Assembly (NCBI GenBank): GCA_028874075.1
Contig: JAPPLU010000092.1
Span: 54,594 to 118,593 of the forward strand
Direction of reading: 5' to 3'
Source: Chloroflexota bacterium
Lineage (GTDB): Bacteria > Chloroflexota > Dehalococcoidia > Lucifugimonadales > UBA3495
Length of the DNA: 64,000 nucleotides
Position 1 is the first letter of the stretch. Every line of letters starts with the position of its first letter. Positions 45,757 through 54,107 of the stretch are shown here, one piece after another. The position numbers and the translations under genes are program-made. A model generated the notes under the pieces. The model did no database searches. It was not told the DNA's origin and worked only from the letters and a program-made list of their open reading frames with translations.

Positions 45757-46449
45757 TTATTGCCCCCGGTTCGGTGTCGGCAAGAATGGAACAATCTTCT
45801 CAACCAGGGAAGCCAGATTCCGGGTCTGTATCCAAACGTGGCCGTCACCCTGGAACTTCATCACCAGACCTTCACCGCCACCAATGAGGGATCGGATACC
45901 GCCCACCTTGCCGATTGAATACTGCACGTCATCGCTGAAGGCCACTAGGTGCCCGGTGTCTACAATCAACTCTTTACCGGGTTCTACCGGCAGCCGCTTG
46001 ATGGCTCCGTAAGAGTTGTAGAATACGGTCCCTTCTCCCCTCTCGGAAAACGCCCGCAAGAAGAAGAGGCTCTCCCCACTGAAGAAGCCGCGAAAACCCT
46101 GGAACTGGGAGTCCGTCTGCACGTTCTCCGTACAGGCCAGGAAGGAACTCGACTGGATGAACAGGTTCCTTCCTTGAGGGAGGGTGAATGAGCCAATATC
46201 CCCCGGCGTTGAAGGAGCCAGGCACACCTGTCCTCCGCCCCGCTCGGCAGTGAAGGTGTTAATGAAAAAAGACTCGCCGCCCATCATCCGCCGGATGCCG
46301 CCGAAGATACCCCCGCCGGCAGAGCCGGTTTTCATCTCCACTCCCTCCTGGGCCACCATGGCGCCCGGTTCCGCCTTGATACTCTCGCCAGCCTCCAGCG
46401 CCACGGTGAGCATGGCGTAGCTGGGGTCAAACTCAATTGCCGTCTGCAT
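45757..46449 (-). CDS. AIM24/TIGR00266-family protein
   Basis: A 230-residue protein of the AIM24 (TIGR00266) family, which folds as two TRAP-like beta-barrels. Typical segments are LEAGESIKAEPGAMVAQEGV, SFFINTFTAERGGGQVCLAP and LIVDTGHLVAFSDDVQYSIG, ending in GEGLVMKFQGDGHVWIQTRN. The family's role is unknown in bacteria; the yeast homologue is mitochondrial. Ribosome site CAGGAGATAGACG. It lies between the selenoprotein and the 354-residue protein. Confidence 0.85.
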   Translation of the reverse strand: MQTAIEFDPSYAMLTVALEAGESIKAEPGAMVAQEGVEMKTGSAGGGIFGGIRRMMGGESFFINTFTAERGGGQVCLAPSTPGDIGSFTLPQGRNLFIQSSSFLACTENVQTDSQFQGFRGFFSGESLFFLRAFSERGEGTVFYNSYGAIKRLPVEPGKELIVDTGHLVAFSDDVQYSIGKVGGIRSLIGGGEGLVMKFQGDGHVWIQTRNLASLVEKIVPFLPTPNRGQ

Positions 46450-46493
46450 CGTCTATCTCCTGATCTGCTCTGATTTACCCACAACAAAACTAA

Positions 46494-46516
46494 CGCCGGA
46501 GCCTCGGACTCCGGCG
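46494..46516 (-). terminator. Hairpin after the selenoprotein gene
   Basis: CGCCGGAG (46494-46501) pairs with CTCCGGCG (46509-46516) over seven bases, 35 nt after the TAG at 46553-46551. On the minus strand it is followed by TTAGTTTTGTTG. It may terminate or attenuate transcription before the AIM24 gene. Confidence 0.65.
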
Positions 46517-46550
46517 CATAACTTAGCGGTCATACCATCCAGCAGCGCTT

Positions 46551-47093
46551 CTAGCCCTTGGTGAGCAGGCCGACTATTTCTTCAGCGTACTCGTGCGCCA
46601 GTTTCTGAACTTCCGGTACGCTGCGGGATGCCAGAGGGCTGGGCAGCACCACTATTCGCACCCCAGGCATTCCCAGGGAAGCCGCCAGAGCGTGCGCCGC
46701 CCTGGTAAAGGCGCTGGTTATGACGCTGACCGACGGAATCCCGCGGGATTCGGTTACTACCGTGTCGTGGAGACCCCACGCCGTGCAAGAGCCTCAATCG
46801 GCTATGCCATGCACAACGGCATCGCACTCCTCCACCAGTTCGTCTATGGTCTCGTCCGCGCAGGGCATGCTGAAAGTGAACTTGGAGGCGTAGACCACCT
46901 TTTTCGCCTTGTACTCTTCCTCCAGCACCCGCTGCAGTTCCAGCAGGAACGAGTCGGCGTGGTACTTCCGGTTCTCCAGCAGACCCACCACCTTTCCTTC
47001 CAGGCTCGGAATCTGGGCGCTAATGCCCACTTCTTCCGGTACTCCCTCCGGACGCGGGTCTAAAATCTGAATAGTACCGGCATTCGTAACCAT
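46551..47093 (-). CDS. UGSC-family selenoprotein (UGA read as selenocysteine)
   Basis: A 180-residue protein whose frame is broken only by TGA at 46796-46794, directly before GGC TCT TGC, so it reads ...HGIAD-Sec-GSC-TAWGLHDTVV (Sec100, Cys103). The frame then runs on through SRGIPSVSVITSAFTRAAH and LGMPGVRIVVLPSPLASRS to TAG at 46551. The N-terminal part has ILDPRPEG, GKVVGLLENRKYHADSFL and ECDAVVHGIAD. The Sec-Gly-Ser-Cys motif defines the UGSC (seleno)protein family, of unknown function; a Sec/Cys redox pair is implied. A hairpin with a GGUCU loop begins 13 bases after the UGA. The start has a GGGGG element upstream. selA, selB, selC and selD are not in this window. Confidence 0.85.
46766..46796 (-). 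promoter_or_regulatory. Bacterial SECIS-like hairpin downstream of the UGA
   Basis: On the minus strand, TGA (46796-46794) is followed after 13 bases by CGTGG (46780-46776), GGTCT (46775-46771) and CCACG (46770-46766): a perfect 5-bp stem with a GGUCU loop. The loop begins 18 bases after the UGA. From memory, the E. coli fdhF element has the same GGUCU loop at the same distance. A G in the first loop positions is the known requirement for SelB binding. Confidence 0.8.
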
Positions 47094-47221
47094 TGCTTAT
47101 AACCCCCTATTGCATTGGGAATCAGAAATTAATAGCAAAGAGCAGGGACGCTCACTTACGCTCCTACACTCCGCACTCGACCAGCGTTGCAAATTCTTGA
47201 TTCCTTACTTACTAGCGCAAA

Positions 47222-48358
47222 CTACTCGCCCAGCTGAAAGAACTTTCCTTCAGTCTTTATGGCCGGGGCGATGACCATTTCTGCCTGGTGAAAATCCCGA
47301 ATGGTGTAGGCCCCGCACATCCCCATGGCCACCCTCAAAGCTCCCACCAGGTTCTGGGTACCGTTGGTGACCGATGTCGGACCGTACATTATTTCCTTAA
47401 GTGACGCCTTGGTTCCCACCTTGATACGCGTACCCCGGGGCAGTTCTGCGTGAGCGTTGGCCATACCCCAGTTGTAGCCACGGCCCGGCGCTTCCTCCGC
47501 CTGGGCGAAGGGAGTACCTACCATCACGCCGTCGGCCCCGCTGGCAATAGACTTGCACAAATCCCCGCCGGTGCGTATGCCGCCGTCTGTTATAACATTC
47601 ACGTACCGGCCCGTGCGGTGGAAATAGTCCTGCCTGGCCGCCGCGCACTCCAGCGTCGCGGTAACCTGAGGCACACCCACCCCGGTAACCTCCCGGGTGG
47701 TGCATGCGGCGCCGGGACCCACTCCAACCAGAATACCCTCCACCCCGGTTTCCATCAATTCCATGGCCACGTCGTAACTGACACAGTTGCCCACCACCAC
47801 CGGCGCGCTGAGCGACTCGATCAGCTCCGAGAAGATCAGCCCATGGTAACTTCGCGAATAGTGCCGCGCAGTGGTAACCGTAGACTGGACCACTACAATA
47901 TCCGCCCCGGCCTCCACCGCCACGGGGGACATTCGCTTGGTGTTCTGGGGAGTAAAAGCAATCGCGCAGGTTGAACCTGCGCTTTTTATTTCCTCCACCC
48001 GTTGCCCGATCAAGCTGTCCTTGATCGGTTCGGCGTACACCTGCTGAAGATATTGGGTCACCTCCGACTGGGGCATGGACGTTATTTCTTCCAGAATCGA
48101 ATACGGGTCCTCGTACCTGGTATAGAGTCCTTCCCCATTAAGTACCCCCAGGCCACCCATATCATGCATCATCGTGGCAAACCTGGGAGACACCGTACCG
48201 TCCATTGCGGACGCCAGCATGGGAGCTTCAAAAGTGCATTCGCCGATGGTCATCGCAGTGGATGTCAATTCGGGATTAATGGTTACGTCGCCGGGAACAA
48301 TAGCTACTTCGTCGAAGCCGTAAGAACGTTCCAGTTCTTTGAACAGGCGTCTTGACAT
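47222..48358 (-). CDS. guaB3: GuaB3-family IMP dehydrogenase-related protein
   Basis: A 378-residue TIM-barrel protein of the IMPDH/GMP reductase superfamily, GuaB3 branch. It lacks the CBS pair of true IMP dehydrogenase. The Cys loop is GVGPGAACTTREVTGVG, the phosphate-binding part VITDGGIRTGGDL, and the start (SRRLFKELERSYGFDEVAIVPGD) is that of actinobacterial GuaB3 proteins. Its reaction is not certain in the family: an IMP dehydrogenase-like or GMP-reductase role. It lies 128 nt upstream of the selenoprotein gene on the same strand. Confidence 0.85.
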   Translation of the reverse strand: MSRRLFKELERSYGFDEVAIVPGDVTINPELTSTAMTIGECTFEAPMLASAMDGTVSPRFATMMHDMGGLGVLNGEGLYTRYEDPYSILEEITSMPQSEVTQYLQQVYAEPIKDSLIGQRVEEIKSAGSTCAIAFTPQNTKRMSPVAVEAGADIVVVQSTVTTARHYSRSYHGLIFSELIESLSAPVVVGNCVSYDVAMELMETGVEGILVGVGPGAACTTREVTGVGVPQVTATLECAAARQDYFHRTGRYVNVITDGGIRTGGDLCKSIASGADGVMVGTPFAQAEEAPGRGYNWGMANAHAELPRGTRIKVGTKASLKEIMYGPTSVTNGTQNLVGALRVAMGMCGAYTIRDFHQAEMVIAPAIKTEGKFFQLGE

Positions 48359-48486
48359 CCCAGCACACCTCTCTTATGCAAGAAATTTAATCCATAGAAT
48401 TTAGCAGGGCAGCTATGGCCTCGTCAACCGGAACATTGCCGACGGAACAGTTCAGAGTTAAGGGGATTGCCTCGCCAATCCAACCC

Positions 48487-48581
48487 GTCATACCGGCGAA
48501 AGCCGGTATCCAGGAGTCCTTGCTACTTTTGACTTGTCATCCACTTTGGCCTTTCTGGATTCCGGCCTGCGCCGGCATGAC
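48487..48581. repeat. REPIN-like pair of facing REP palindromes
   Basis: GTCATACCGGCGAAAGCCGG plus TATCCAG (48487-48513) and, inverted, CTGGATTCCGGCCTGCGCCGGCATGAC (48555-48581) differ at four of 27 positions. Each is itself a CCGGC/GCCGG palindrome. Two such elements in inverted orientation 41 bases apart form a REPIN, usually mobilised by a RAYT transposase. No RAYT gene is in the window. Confidence 0.8.
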
Positions 48582-49068
48582 GTCCAGCGTGGCAGGGTAA
48601 CTCATGAAGTCTGAACAGTAACTTGCTCACAAAATAGACAGATGGGAACCATGCTCCTTGTTCAAAGTTTCACCCGGCCGGCCAAGCTCCCACAGAATAT
48701 GGCTCCACAAGGCCCTCATCCGGCAGAACCCTTCCCGCGGTGCCACAGACACGGATATTCATCCTTGGACGGTCAGCTCCAGTCCACCTGCAGGCCCAGC
48801 TCCCTCCTTCGTCACTGTCCATCATCCTCTCTCCAAACCGATTGTTTCAGATCCCCCCAATATCGGGGCACAACCATACCTTTTATTCAATAATCAAATT
48901 CTTACATAGCACGCCTGGACATCTTTCTATTGCAGGCTGGTAATGTTTAATGCTCCTGAATTACGTTATTGTTCTCAATTAGCCGATATGTGAATATGAT
49001 TCCGCAAAACGTGCCAGTAGTTCATGAATTCTTCTCTCAATTCATCCAGAGCACTATCTATAAACGTA

Positions 49069-49097
49069 TTGACAGTGAATGATGAATACTATATAAA
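49069..49097 (+). promoter_or_regulatory. Sigma-70 promoter, TTGACA-N17-TATAAA
   Basis: TTGACA at 49069-49074 is followed by a 17-base spacer and TATAAA at 49092-49097. Transcription would start near 49104, leaving a leader of about 110 nt ahead of the solute-binding protein ATG at 49214. GGAGG also occurs in the leader (near 49133). Confidence 0.8.
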
Positions 49098-49213
49098 AAC
49101 ACGAACCTCGCGCAGTGGTACCTTCCCTTACAGGAGGTGAGCAGAAAATATTTAGCTGAGATAAGAAATATTTGAGGGGTTACCCAGAGATGTCAAGCTG
49201 GAGGAGGACTTAC

Positions 49214-51157
49214 ATGAGATCAAGAAAATCGGCAAAAGGCCAGTGGTTCGGCCGTGTCCTTGCGTCCATGCTGGTGTTGCTGGCTTTATTTGCGGTTGCC
49301 TGCGGATCGTCTCCTGCGGAGGAACAGCAGCAGACCACAACCGAAGCCACTCAGCCGGATACTGCTCGGCCCGAGGCCCTGGCAATACCCGCAACCCAGG
49401 CTCCGGCGCCACAGGCCCCGGCACAACAACCGGCTCAGAGCGGATCCCAGGCTCCCGCACAGGAGCCTGCTTCCCAGCCAGCCAGTGAAGCGCCGGCTCC
49501 TACGGCGGCGCCCCAGCCTACCCAGGCCCCCCCGGCCATGGCGGAAATGGGCCGGGATACTTTGATTTTCCTGACCGCCGAAGAACCGACAACGGTGGGC
49601 GCAGCTAGTCCCCTCTGCGGCGGCAACATCCAGAACACCATCTGCGACGACCTGGCCAGCGATCCCCTGACCTGGATAGATGACCACAACAATTACCAGG
49701 TTGTGGGATTGACGGGAATCGAAGGTTGGGAACAGCTCGGTCCGGACCGCTGGCAGTTCAAGCTGCGCCAGGGCGTCACCTTCCACAACGGCGCTCCCTG
49801 GAACGCAGAGCAGGCCAAGTTCTGGATCGACTTCTTCGGTGACGAAGAGACCAGCGGCCACTATAACTCCAACGACTTCAGCTTCCACGGCGTCTTCGGA
49901 GGAGAAGTGGTGGACGAATATACGCTGGATATCGTATGCGGGAAGGCATGCCCCATATTGCCCCGCACCACAATCTTCACCAAGTTCCAGGATGTGGGCT
50001 GGTTCCTGGATGCAGTAGGGGCCAGTTCGTATGCCGATTTGCCGGAAGAGTTCTCGGCGGAAATCGAGCGCCTGACTGTCGGACTGGGTCCTTACAAGTT
50101 AGTGGAGTGGGATACGGGTCTGGAGATCACGCTGGAGGCTTACGAGGGGTATAACCCCAACCCCGCCACCAACTACTCGCGGGCGCCATCGATTCCCAAC
50201 CTGGTACAACAATGGCGCAACGAGCCACTGGTGCGTGCTGCCGCTTTGTCCGCCGGGGAGGCGGACTGGGCGGAAATCGCCTTCCAGGATCGCGACCTGG
50301 CTCCCCAATGGAAGTCGGCCACCAATAACGAGGCCTATGTCTACGCCGTAGACACCGTGCACCACCCCTGGCTGCGTTTGCGGGAGGTCCGCGAAGCGCT
50401 CAACCTGGCCATCGACTGCGAGACCCTCATGGAGGAAATCTTCGACGGTGTGCTGGAGTGCTACGGGAACATCGCCCAGACGGGTACCGTCGGCATCACC
50501 CCGGAGAATTCAGCCGGCTATCCCTACGACCCCGAGCGCGCCGAGCAGTTGCTTGCAGAGGTGGGCTATAGCGAGGATGCCGAAGACAGCTTGATTAAGC
50601 TCCACATTCGCTCCCAGCGGGTGCCCAAGGACGTTGAGTACGCGGAAGCCGTGGTAACCTTCTGGAGAGACGTCGGCGTCAACGCGGAACTGTTGGTAGT
50701 GGAGTCATCCATTCACGCGGGCACCGGCCGCTCCAACTGCGGCCACGGCCGAACGCGGGACGACTTTGCCAATGCTCCCGGCGCTGACCTGCATGAGAAG
50801 TGCGTCAACTTGGGCCCGGGCAAGCCAAACTTCGCCTCCATGCACATTACTGCGCCAGCCACTTCCACCGAATCCCTGGACTTCTCCAGGCAGGCAATCC
50901 TCCGGAACAGCTGCTTCAGCCGCTCCAGCGGGGTCTGTTACCAATCCCTGGAGGATATGATAGAGGAGGCCAACGCCACACCGTCCGGCGACCTGCGCCG
51001 CCAGCGCATGGAGGCCATTGCCGACCGGGTACACTTCGACTATCACTTCGTCCCTAACTTCCTGGTTGTCCAGATCTACGGCCTTTCAGCGGACCTGGAG
51101 TGGGAACCCCACTACGCGCCTCGCATTCGGGCCAATATCATGGACTTCACCAACTAG
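49214..51157 (+). CDS. ABC transporter substrate-binding lipoprotein, family 5 type
   Basis: A 647-residue extracytoplasmic solute-binding protein. A signal segment ends in a lipobox (LVLLALFAVACGSS). A low-complexity region of about 90 residues rich in Pro, Ala, Gln and Thr follows, forming a flexible tether. The rest is a family 5 (dipeptide/oligopeptide/nickel type) binding domain: DRWQFKLRQGVTFHNGAPWN and LRLREVREALNLAIDCETLM are typical. No permease or ATPase genes are adjacent; the next gene is on the other strand. The ATG at 49214 has GGAGGAGG six bases upstream. Ligand unknown. Confidence 0.9.
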   Translation: MRSRKSAKGQWFGRVLASMLVLLALFAVACGSSPAEEQQQTTTEATQPDTARPEALAIPATQAPAPQAPAQQPAQSGSQAPAQEPASQPASEAPAPTAAPQPTQAPPAMAEMGRDTLIFLTAEEPTTVGAASPLCGGNIQNTICDDLASDPLTWIDDHNNYQVVGLTGIEGWEQLGPDRWQFKLRQGVTFHNGAPWNAEQAKFWIDFFGDEETSGHYNSNDFSFHGVFGGEVVDEYTLDIVCGKACPILPRTTIFTKFQDVGWFLDAVGASSYADLPEEFSAEIERLTVGLGPYKLVEWDTGLEITLEAYEGYNPNPATNYSRAPSIPNLVQQWRNEPLVRAAALSAGEADWAEIAFQDRDLAPQWKSATNNEAYVYAVDTVHHPWLRLREVREALNLAIDCETLMEEIFDGVLECYGNIAQTGTVGITPENSAGYPYDPERAEQLLAEVGYSEDAEDSLIKLHIRSQRVPKDVEYAEAVVTFWRDVGVNAELLVVESSIHAGTGRSNCGHGRTRDDFANAPGADLHEKCVNLGPGKPNFASMHITAPATSTESLDFSRQAILRNSCFSRSSGVCYQSLEDMIEEANATPSGDLRRQRMEAIADRVHFDYHFVPNFLVVQIYGLSADLEWEPHYAPRIRANIMDFTN

Positions 51158-51202
51158 CTGGCGACCAGCTTCCCCTTCGGGGGCAGGTTCCAAAGGCTGA
51201 AC

Positions 51203-51229
51203 GGCGCCCCGGGCAATGCCCGGGGCGCC
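51203..51229. terminator. Perfect 12-bp GC hairpin after the solute-binding protein gene
   Basis: GGCGCCCCGGGC (51203-51214) pairs perfectly with GCCCGGGGCGCC (51218-51229) over AAT. It lies 46 bases after the stop and is followed by TGTCTTGTGAT. It may also end the CBS gene transcript from the other side. Confidence 0.8.
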
Positions 51230-51389
51230 TGTCTTGTGATCGTCATTGCGGTCCGTCTGGACCTCTTGCCTTGTCCCTCCCCTGTAAAGAGGACCGTCAG
51301 CCTAAGCCGGAGCGACACCGGCCTTTCAACAGCCGAAGCTGCTCTTCTCCCTTTGCTTTGGGCCTATTCTCTTGGGTAACACCTGGAAC

Positions 51390-51794
51390 TCAGTCCTCTG
51401 GGTCTTCCCCGAGCACCAGGTCCCGCAGGGTAACTATACCGATGGGGTTCCGGTCATTGTCCACCACCAGCGCGCGGGCTACACTGTGCTCCGTCATCAA
51501 CCTTACGGCGTTGCGCACCATCATCTTTGGCGGCAGGGTAAACGCCGGCTTGGTCATCACCTCATACACGTTGACTCGCTCGGACGACCGGTTTTGCGCC
51601 ACCACCTTAACCGCTATATCCCGCAGCAGCAGTAAACCCGCTTCATCGTCGCCGTCCCGACGCATTACCGCCAGGGAATTGATCCCGTACTGCCGCATCA
51701 TGTCGATGGCCTCCAGCACCGTGGCCAGGCCTTCGATACTACGGATATTGGTGGACATCACATCTTCCACCCGCAAGTTAGTAGACTCGTTCAT
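51390..51794 (-). CDS. CBS-domain-pair protein
   Basis: A 134-residue stand-alone Bateman module. The first CBS is VEDVMSTNIRSIEG...INSLAVMRRDGDDEAGLLLLRDI and the second VYEVMTKPAFTLPPKMM...ARALVVDNDRNPIGIVTLRDL. Such modules bind adenine nucleotides and regulate partners. It is the last gene of the DUF1538-DUF1538-PII-CBS operon and overlaps the PII-like gene by four bases (ATGA). Confidence 0.9.
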   Translation of the reverse strand: MNESTNLRVEDVMSTNIRSIEGLATVLEAIDMMRQYGINSLAVMRRDGDDEAGLLLLRDIAVKVVAQNRSSERVNVYEVMTKPAFTLPPKMMVRNAVRLMTEHSVARALVVDNDRNPIGIVTLRDLVLGEDPED

Positions 51795-52141
51795 ATTTCC
51801 TGCTCAACCTCTTCCCGAATGGCGGCCATTTGCGTGACCAGTCCTACTGAGTCTTCCACGTCGATCTGGAATGCTATACCGGAGCCTCCTTGGGTATCGA
51901 AGCCCGCCGCATCCCTTATACGCTCCAATATGTACCTCGCTCTTATGTCAGCCACCAGGAACATCACCAGGTCCCTTTGGGCTTCCACTCGCAGCCCGAA
52001 AAAAGTCCTTTCCGGCAGCAGTCCCTCTCCCCGGACACTGGTTATTATTGTCGCTCCGGTGGCGCCGCCGGACCGGCCCGCTTCTACTACGGCTTCCGTC
52101 TTGTTGCCGCTGACCAGGGCGACTATCAGCTTCATCCTCAT
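51791..52141 (-). CDS. PII-like (GlnB-superfamily) signalling protein
   Basis: A 116-residue protein with the ferredoxin-like PII fold: LIVALVSGNKTEAVVEAGRS, GATGATIITSVRGEGLL, FFGLRVEAQRDLVMFLV and QIDVEDSVGLV. The T-loop Tyr uridylylation site of GlnB is not evident. It is more like the PII-like proteins that pair with transporters (compare SbtB) than canonical GlnB. It overlaps both neighbours by one to four bases, so it probably senses a nucleotide and controls the DUF1538 membrane pair. Confidence 0.8.
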   Translation of the reverse strand: MRMKLIVALVSGNKTEAVVEAGRSGGATGATIITSVRGEGLLPERTFFGLRVEAQRDLVMFLVADIRARYILERIRDAAGFDTQGGSGIAFQIDVEDSVGLVTQMAAIREEVEQEI

Positions 52142-52941
52142 TAGTTACTGTTACCCCCCCGTGCAATGGCCGGACTTCTCCGGCGTGCGATCTGGGATGA
52201 TACAAAGCTGTATGCCAATACAGTCATTATGGGGAAAACGCTGGCAAAGGCAATAAGTCCAAACCCGTCTATCAGTGGACTCCTGCCCGGAATGCTCGCT
52301 GCCAACCCCAGCCCCAGGGCGGCCACCACCGGCACGGTAACTGTTGAGGTGGTCACCCCGCCACTATCGTAGGCCAGCGGTATTATGGTCTTGCTGGCCC
52401 GGAAAGTCTGTACGATTACGACGACGTAGGCGGCGATGATGTACCAGGGCAGAGGCGTGCCCGTTACGATGCGGAAACAGCCCAGAGACACTCCTATGGC
52501 CACTCCCAACGCCACCGCTATCCTGAGTCCCCAGGACTTGATCGCCCCCCCGGAAACCTCTTCAGCCTTCATTGCTACGGCAATCAGGGCCGGCTCGGCC
52601 ACCGTGGTTGCGAACCCGATAGCCGCCCCGAAGGCATAAACCAAAAGGTAGTTGCGCCAGTCGATCTCTCCCTTTTCCCCCAGAGTTCCCAGCATTTCCG
52701 GGGCCGTCAACTGTGCCGCCATGGTCTCCCCAATAGGGAAAAGCGCCTCTTCCAGCCCAATCAGGAAGAGGGCCAGGCCCACCAGCACGAAGCCGAAGCC
52801 CACTATCATCCGGCGGGGTTGGGGCAAGCGTCGCCGGAGTACCACCACCTGGAAAAAGGCCAGCAACAGCACGATGGGGGCCACATCTTTCACAGTGCGG
52901 AGGAGGGTAGTCAGCAGGATGTCGAAGAAACCTTCGCTCAT
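52141..52941 (-). CDS. DUF1538 membrane protein, second subunit (UmpB-like)
   Basis: A 266-residue integral membrane protein of the DUF1538 family with about seven hydrophobic helices. Conserved-looking motifs are [32 protein letters not shown] and [22 protein letters not shown] DSGGVTTST. These also occur in the upstream gene. The family has been reported as a two-gene (UmpAB) cation/proton antiporter in Halomonas (recollection). Its start overlaps the upstream gene's stop by four bases. Confidence 0.85.
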   Translation of the reverse strand: MSEGFFDILLTTLLRTVKDVAPIVLLLAFFQVVVLRRRLPQPRRMIVGFGFVLVGLALFLIGLEEALFPIGETMAAQLTAPEMLGTLGEKGEIDWRNYLLVYAFGAAIGFATTVAEPALIAVAMKAEEVSGGAIKSWGLRIAVALGVAIGVSLGCFRIVTGTPLPWYIIAAYVVVIVQTFRASKTIIPLAYDSGGVTTSTVTVPVVAALGLGLAASIPGRSPLIDGFGLIAFASVFPIMTVLAYSFVSSQIARRRSPAIARGGNSN

Positions 52942-53738
52942 ATCACGATTCCATAAGCCATGACGCAGATCATCGGCGTAAGGCTCGCCAGGGCGATTAT
53001 CCCGAACCCGTCCACCAGCGGGTTCCGGCCTCTGATGGTCGTGGCCAGGCCAACACCCAGGGCCGTCACCAGCGGCACCGTAATCGTGCTCGTCGTCACA
53101 CCGCCGGAATCGTAGGCCACGCCAACTATTTCCGCGGGCGCAAAAACAGTCATTAGCGTGACAAGGAGATATCCGCCAATGATCAGCCAGTGAATAGGCC
53201 AGCCCTTCAGAATACGCAGCACGCCAATAAGCACCGCAATTCCCACCGAACCCGCCACTACCATTCTCAGGTTAAACGCATAGCTGGACCTGGCCTCGGC
53301 ATCATCAGGAATTGCCCCCCCTTCCGATGCTACTTTCGACGCTTCCTCGGCTATGGCTATCAGTGCCGGCTCGGCCACGGTAGCGCCAAAACCCAGGCAA
53401 AAGGCAAAGGAAAGCAGCGCAAGCAGGCTCCCCTTGCTGGCAAAGCTCTGTGCCAGCGTTTCGCCCAGCGGAAAGAGTCCGTATTCCAGCCCCTGCATGA
53501 ACAGGGAAAGCCCTCCCACTACGCAGAGCAGACCCACCGTCACTCCCACCAGGTTAGGAAAGGGCTGCTGCAATACAGCTATCTGAAAGAAGCCGATGAC
53601 CAGAATGATTGGAGCAAGATCTCGGAGTGATACCAGGAGACGGCGCAGGGCCCAGATCAGAGGACGGGCCAGCCTCTTTACGAGAGGGCGTTGGACCTGC
53701 TCGACCAGCGAGTAACTGGGGGGCGATTCAAAAAACAT
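52938..53738 (-). CDS. DUF1538 membrane protein, first subunit (UmpA-like)
   Basis: A 266-residue DUF1538 protein, the same length as the next gene and clearly its paralogue: [54 protein letters not shown] and [19 protein letters not shown] recur in order. The ATG at 53738 (MFFESPP) gives this length; an earlier start at 53825 adds 29 residues without membrane character. The two form an inverted or parallel heterodimer in the known example. First gene of the operon. Confidence 0.85.
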   Translation of the reverse strand: MFFESPPSYSLVEQVQRPLVKRLARPLIWALRRLLVSLRDLAPIILVIGFFQIAVLQQPFPNLVGVTVGLLCVVGGLSLFMQGLEYGLFPLGETLAQSFASKGSLLALLSFAFCLGFGATVAEPALIAIAEEASKVASEGGAIPDDAEARSSYAFNLRMVVAGSVGIAVLIGVLRILKGWPIHWLIIGGYLLVTLMTVFAPAEIVGVAYDSGGVTTSTITVPLVTALGVGLATTIRGRNPLVDGFGIIALASLTPMICVMAYGIVI

Positions 53739-54107
53739 CGGTAGCCGGCTGCGCGAAGCCAGTCTATACCGCCGATTCGGGACCGGCGCCTGGCAACGCG
53801 AATAAGCTGTAGGCGTCAGCCCCACACTACCTGCACTCTGGACTATTCCGACTGGGCAAGCTACATGCGCAGGCCGGCTGTAGGGGTCAACACTCGATGG
53901 ATACTAGCATTCCCCTTGCCGGTGGTTAAACGGAAAACTGCTACCGGTTTAAGCCAAAGTGGGGTTGAAGTTCCTGACAACGTCCCTAGCTTCGACCCGG
54001 CGCTTGTCTGGCGGGCTGGCCTCACAGACAGATTATGGCATGATCAGAGATGCCTCAGCGCAAGGCCGGTCTCCCAGGGTCTAAACACTGATCGGCAGCA
54101 ACAGAGG
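53739..54107. other. Gap upstream of the DUF1538 operon
   Basis: About 370 bases between the monooxygenase gene stop and the DUF1538 operon start. Nothing recognisable: no repeat, RNA gene or supported frame. It should contain the operon promoter on the minus strand. Confidence 0.4.

Larger units (their letters stand above)
48359..49213. other. Long gap with a REPIN-like pair and a promoter
   Basis: About 850 bases between the divergent guaB3 and solute-binding-protein genes. It holds two facing REP sequences (48487-48581), an AT-rich stretch and the sigma-70 promoter at 49069-49097. I see no gene or RNA with support in the rest. Confidence 0.6.
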
